The notes under the pieces were generated by a model. That model worked only from the letters and a program-made list of their open reading frames with translations, had not been told where the DNA came from and did not search any database. A stretch of 64,000 nucleotides of DNA from Owenia fusiformis (lineage: Eukaryota > Annelida > Polychaeta > Sabellida > Oweniidae): the NCBI GenBank assembly GCA_903813345.2, contig CAIIXF020000009.1:5204030-5268029 (forward strand). Reading direction: 5' to 3'. The stretch's first letter is position 1; each line of letters begins with the position of its first letter. The position numbers and the translations under genes are program-made. Below are positions 62,201-64,000 of the stretch, piece after piece.

Positions 62201-63267
62201 TTCACGCTCGTGATAACAATGGACTGACAGCATATGAACATGCCATGAAAAACAAAAGTGTTGATGTTGCGCGCATTTTATTGAACTATAGAGCAAGGAA
62301 AAAATCTGAGAAACCCATTGAAAGACTCGGTCCAGTTGTCCCTGTAGTAGAATCATCTTGCTGTATCATTCAATAAACAATATGGCAAAACTATAGAATT
62401 CACCAGAGATGAAGAGCCAAAACAATTAACCTCAATAAATGATATGATGCAAAAACCAGAACAATAATATCACACCGGAATAGCCAGACAACGGTTAAGT
62501 CAGATACCGTTGTCACAAATGGCGGACATAACCGTCGCTTCAATTAGATTTTCATGAACTGTATGTTTAATAGAGCACCTAGACTAAATTCCTTGGGATC
62601 AACAATCAATCAAAATGTCTTTATACTCATTGTACAGTTAATTATGTTCTACCATCGAAATGAATTTTGATTTAACCGATCAAAATGAGATATGGGACAA
62701 TGGACACTGTTTTACCATATGCAGTTGTCTTTGTAAATTATTTCAAATTAAGATTCCGTTGTCATTGACGATATCGAAGACGCTATATTATGATCAAAAT
62801 TGGGATTACATATGATACATCATCACAAGAGTTTAATAATACATGCACAGAATTAGCAACGATAAAATCCCATGAAATGAGGACCAAGTGATTAAAGAGT
62901 TGAAAAGACGGTTGTGTCCGCCATTTGTGACAACGGTAACAGACTTTACCATTGTCAGGTTATTCCGGTGTGAATATATGGTATGAAAAAATATTATAAA
63001 ATATGCAGTTCTACTTGAAACCAGTGTAAATATAAGTTCCTTTGATGTGAAAGTTTTGCACATAAAATAAAGAACAGAAACATTCAATGCGTTATTAATA
63101 AATAAATTAGAACTCACCTCAGAGTCTTTCTCATCAAAGAACTTCAGGTTGATTTTCTTGCTGATGATCTGTGTTCTGATGTAGTCTTTCTTGGCTATAC
63201 AGAGTCTCATCTGCTCAAGGATGAACTCAACTTTCTCTTTCTTTTCCATAGAACCATAAGTCTCAAC
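56251..63267 (-). CDS. PSMD12: 26S proteasome non-ATPase subunit 12 (Rpn5), C-terminal part
   Basis: PSMD12/Rpn5 is a PCI-domain scaffold subunit of the 26S proteasome regulatory lid. Six coding exons are read in reverse: 63118-63267, 58409-58543, 57950-58062, 57513-57687, 56855-56932 and 56251-56460 (stop at 56251-56253). Phases are continuous and all have GT-AG sites. They give 286 residues of a family about 455 long, so about 170 N-terminal residues lie beyond the window. Motifs typical of PSMD12 are [66 protein letters not shown], and the winged-helix/C-terminal LVVNKT and [16 protein letters not shown]. It converges with gene B, and its second intron in this window hosts an ankyrin gene on the other strand. 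Identification is firm. Confidence 0.95.
59085..59707. mobile_element. 623-bp TACAGGGTGGGCC element
   Basis: Inverted ends TACAGGGTGGGCCAAAAAAC (about 32 bp), TA flanks, no transposase. In a PSMD12 intron. Confidence 0.75.
60330..60781. mobile_element. piggyBac-like MITE with TTAA flanks
   Basis: Inverted ends GGATGCAGTACC / GGTACTGCATCC, flanked on both sides by TTAA, the target duplication of piggyBac elements. Non-coding. It lies 300 bp upstream of the ankyrin gene. Confidence 0.6.
61090..62376 (+). CDS. Intronless ankyrin-repeat protein with C-terminal CaaX-like motif
   Basis: Single-exon reading frame of 428 residues from ATG 61090; a second in-frame Met is five codons on. After a basic N-terminus (about residues 1-38) come about nine ankyrin repeats with the TALMYA core and [11 protein letters not shown]-like second helices, spaced about 33 residues. 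A linker (about 295-335) with a duplicated [11 protein letters not shown] unit and an acidic DDEDTDKT patch precedes the last two repeats. The C-terminus is [12 protein letters not shown] fits a CaaX prenylation box with a further Cys before it, suggesting membrane anchoring (inference). It lies inside a PSMD12 intron on the opposite strand. AATAAA overlaps the stop codon (62372). Its exact role is unknown; ankyrin repeats bind proteins. Absence of introns could mean retroposition. Confidence 0.85.
   Translation: MEVKMANPARALLKNMTDAVKSNRGHIKKLVARVNGLEDGKTALMFAVEDCNIDCTRVLIDHGANVNERDNYGKTALMYAVVHAEKCAKTLIIHGADVHAKDKDGGTALMYAARDDNVDSIRLLIHYDANVDANETNGKTALMYAVESDHIKCAEELIKHDADTNAFDDQEMTVLMHAANHVRSTRLLIDNGANVNATDQHGMTALMQSAKVNNARCAGVLIDHGATVNATDDNEKTALIHAAIDDNIECVRILVNNRADIEATDINSKNPLMHAATNDNVETARILIDHGVDVNVPHNFYGTDPNVPHNFYGTDPKFPSMNNTEVEVISVLSDDEDTDKTHQEGTTALMYAAIYNSVRCAKVLLKHGANIHARDNNGLTAYEHAMKNKSVDVARILLNYRARKKSEKPIERLGPVVPVVESSCCIIQ
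62470..62973. mobile_element. 504-bp inverted-repeat element
   Basis: Ends TCACACCGGAATA and TATTCCGGTGTGA with long imperfect arms sharing ACCGTTGTCACAAATGGCGG. Flanked by ATA. It lies 93 bp after the ankyrin stop codon and 145 bp from a PSMD12 exon. Confidence 0.7.
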
Positions 63268-63581
63268 CTACAATGTAAATCAAGTAAAATTAAAAATCAA
63301 AATAAGTCGTGCATCAACCCCCTGAACATCCATCCCCATCAGTGCTTGAGCTAAGCTCCATTTTTCTGCTGGTCATACGGACTGCCACTTTTAATGTATC
63401 AGGTGGTCCGTAAAAAAACTTGCTGGTCAAATGACCAGCACTTTTCAAAAAGTTACTGGTCCGTATAAAATTGAACTGGTCATACATATATTTTACTGTT
63501 AATCAAAATAAAAGAATAAAAACATGAATTTTAATCTACTCTTATATTATAGCACCTTTCTACATCATATATTCATATTGA

Positions 63582-63727
63582 CTAAAGATCTGCTGTGACT
63601 TTCATTAGATCCATTTCATCTTCTGAGTATGAATCACTGTCCCTGAAAGAAATATCTGAGTCTGACTCATAATCGGAATGATCAGAGTTACATGTATTAT
63701 TGTTTTTATCAAGTATAGGCAAAGTTC
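63582..63727 (-). other. Acidic Ser/Asp-rich exon-like frame
   Basis: Behind an AG at 63728 (reverse strand), a frame of about 48 codons reads Asp/Ser/Glu-rich sequence (HSDYESDSDISFRDSDS, SEDEMDLMK) to a TAG. It lies upstream of a known PSMD12 exon but does not resemble PSMD12. It may belong to another transcript or to a repeat (CTGGTCCGTA motifs recur at 63360-63490). Confidence 0.25.
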
Positions 63728-64000
63728 CTATTTAAAAAAATTTTGGGCATTTTGGTGTCACTCCGGTAAATAGCACTTCCTGGTAGGACAGTGTTTTTAA
63801 TACTTTAAAAACGAAGCCATGCCAACTTCAATGGTGTGTAAAGTAAGTTTAAGTGTATGCAATGTGGCCATTTGAGGTATGTATGTAAAGCTGAGGCCAA
63901 GTATTTTCTAAATGTGCCATTTTAAGAAAAAAATCGCAAGAATATAGTCCCGTAAACTGGAACTACTTTATTCGTTAATTTTCATCGGTGAAGCAGGGAT

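Overview
This window is AT-rich metazoan nuclear DNA: many short exons with GT-AG introns, non-LTR retrotransposon fragments, tRNA-derived SINE sequence and many short inverted-repeat (MITE-like) elements. Gene content (two tandem prominin paralogues, a proteasome subunit gene and a TALM-type ankyrin-repeat gene) and the repeat style fit a marine invertebrate. I cannot say from sequence alone whether it is a lophotrochozoan, a hemichordate or another invertebrate. No prokaryotic, viral or CRISPR features were seen.

Region 1 (1-20,830, + strand) is the 3' two thirds of a prominin-like gene (gene A). It runs from the middle of the second extracellular loop through TM3, TM4, the third extracellular loop and TM5 to a long cytoplasmic tail. 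Its start lies upstream of the window. Region 2 (20,831 to about 29,900) is intergenic, with minisatellites and MITEs and no convincing gene. Region 3 (about 29,900-48,868, + strand) is a complete second prominin-like gene (gene B): signal peptide, five membrane segments, Cys-rich segment after TM1, and three alternative, phase-matched C-terminal exons. A CR1/Jockey-type reverse transcriptase (antisense) and the 3' end of an L1/Tx1-like element sit in neighbouring introns of gene B. Region 4 (48,869-56,250) is intergenic and rich in inverted-repeat elements plus one tRNA-derived SINE. Region 5 (56,251-63,267, - strand) is the C-terminal part of PSMD12 (26S proteasome lid subunit Rpn5), convergent with gene B. 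One 4.6-kb PSMD12 intron holds, on the opposite strand, an intronless ankyrin-repeat gene ending in a CaaX-like prenylation motif.

The most unusual signal is in the prominin pair. The same intron, after the exon ending in YLDIN (A) or YLDID (B), carries a splice-site amplification in each gene. In gene A the 5' splice site with the end of its exon is repeated 14 times in a 90-bp tandem array. In gene B the 3' splice site with the start of its exon is repeated seven times in 32-36-bp units. One upstream gene B acceptor keeps the frame and would add 12 residues with an extra N-glycosylation sequon. The paralogues also differ by two intron presence/absence events, and both seem to vary their cytoplasmic tails through phase-2 terminal exons.

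Exon boundaries were placed by hand from reading frame, GT/AG sites, phase continuity and comparison of the two paralogues. They are strong for the core of both genes and for PSMD12, and weaker for tail exons and UTRs.
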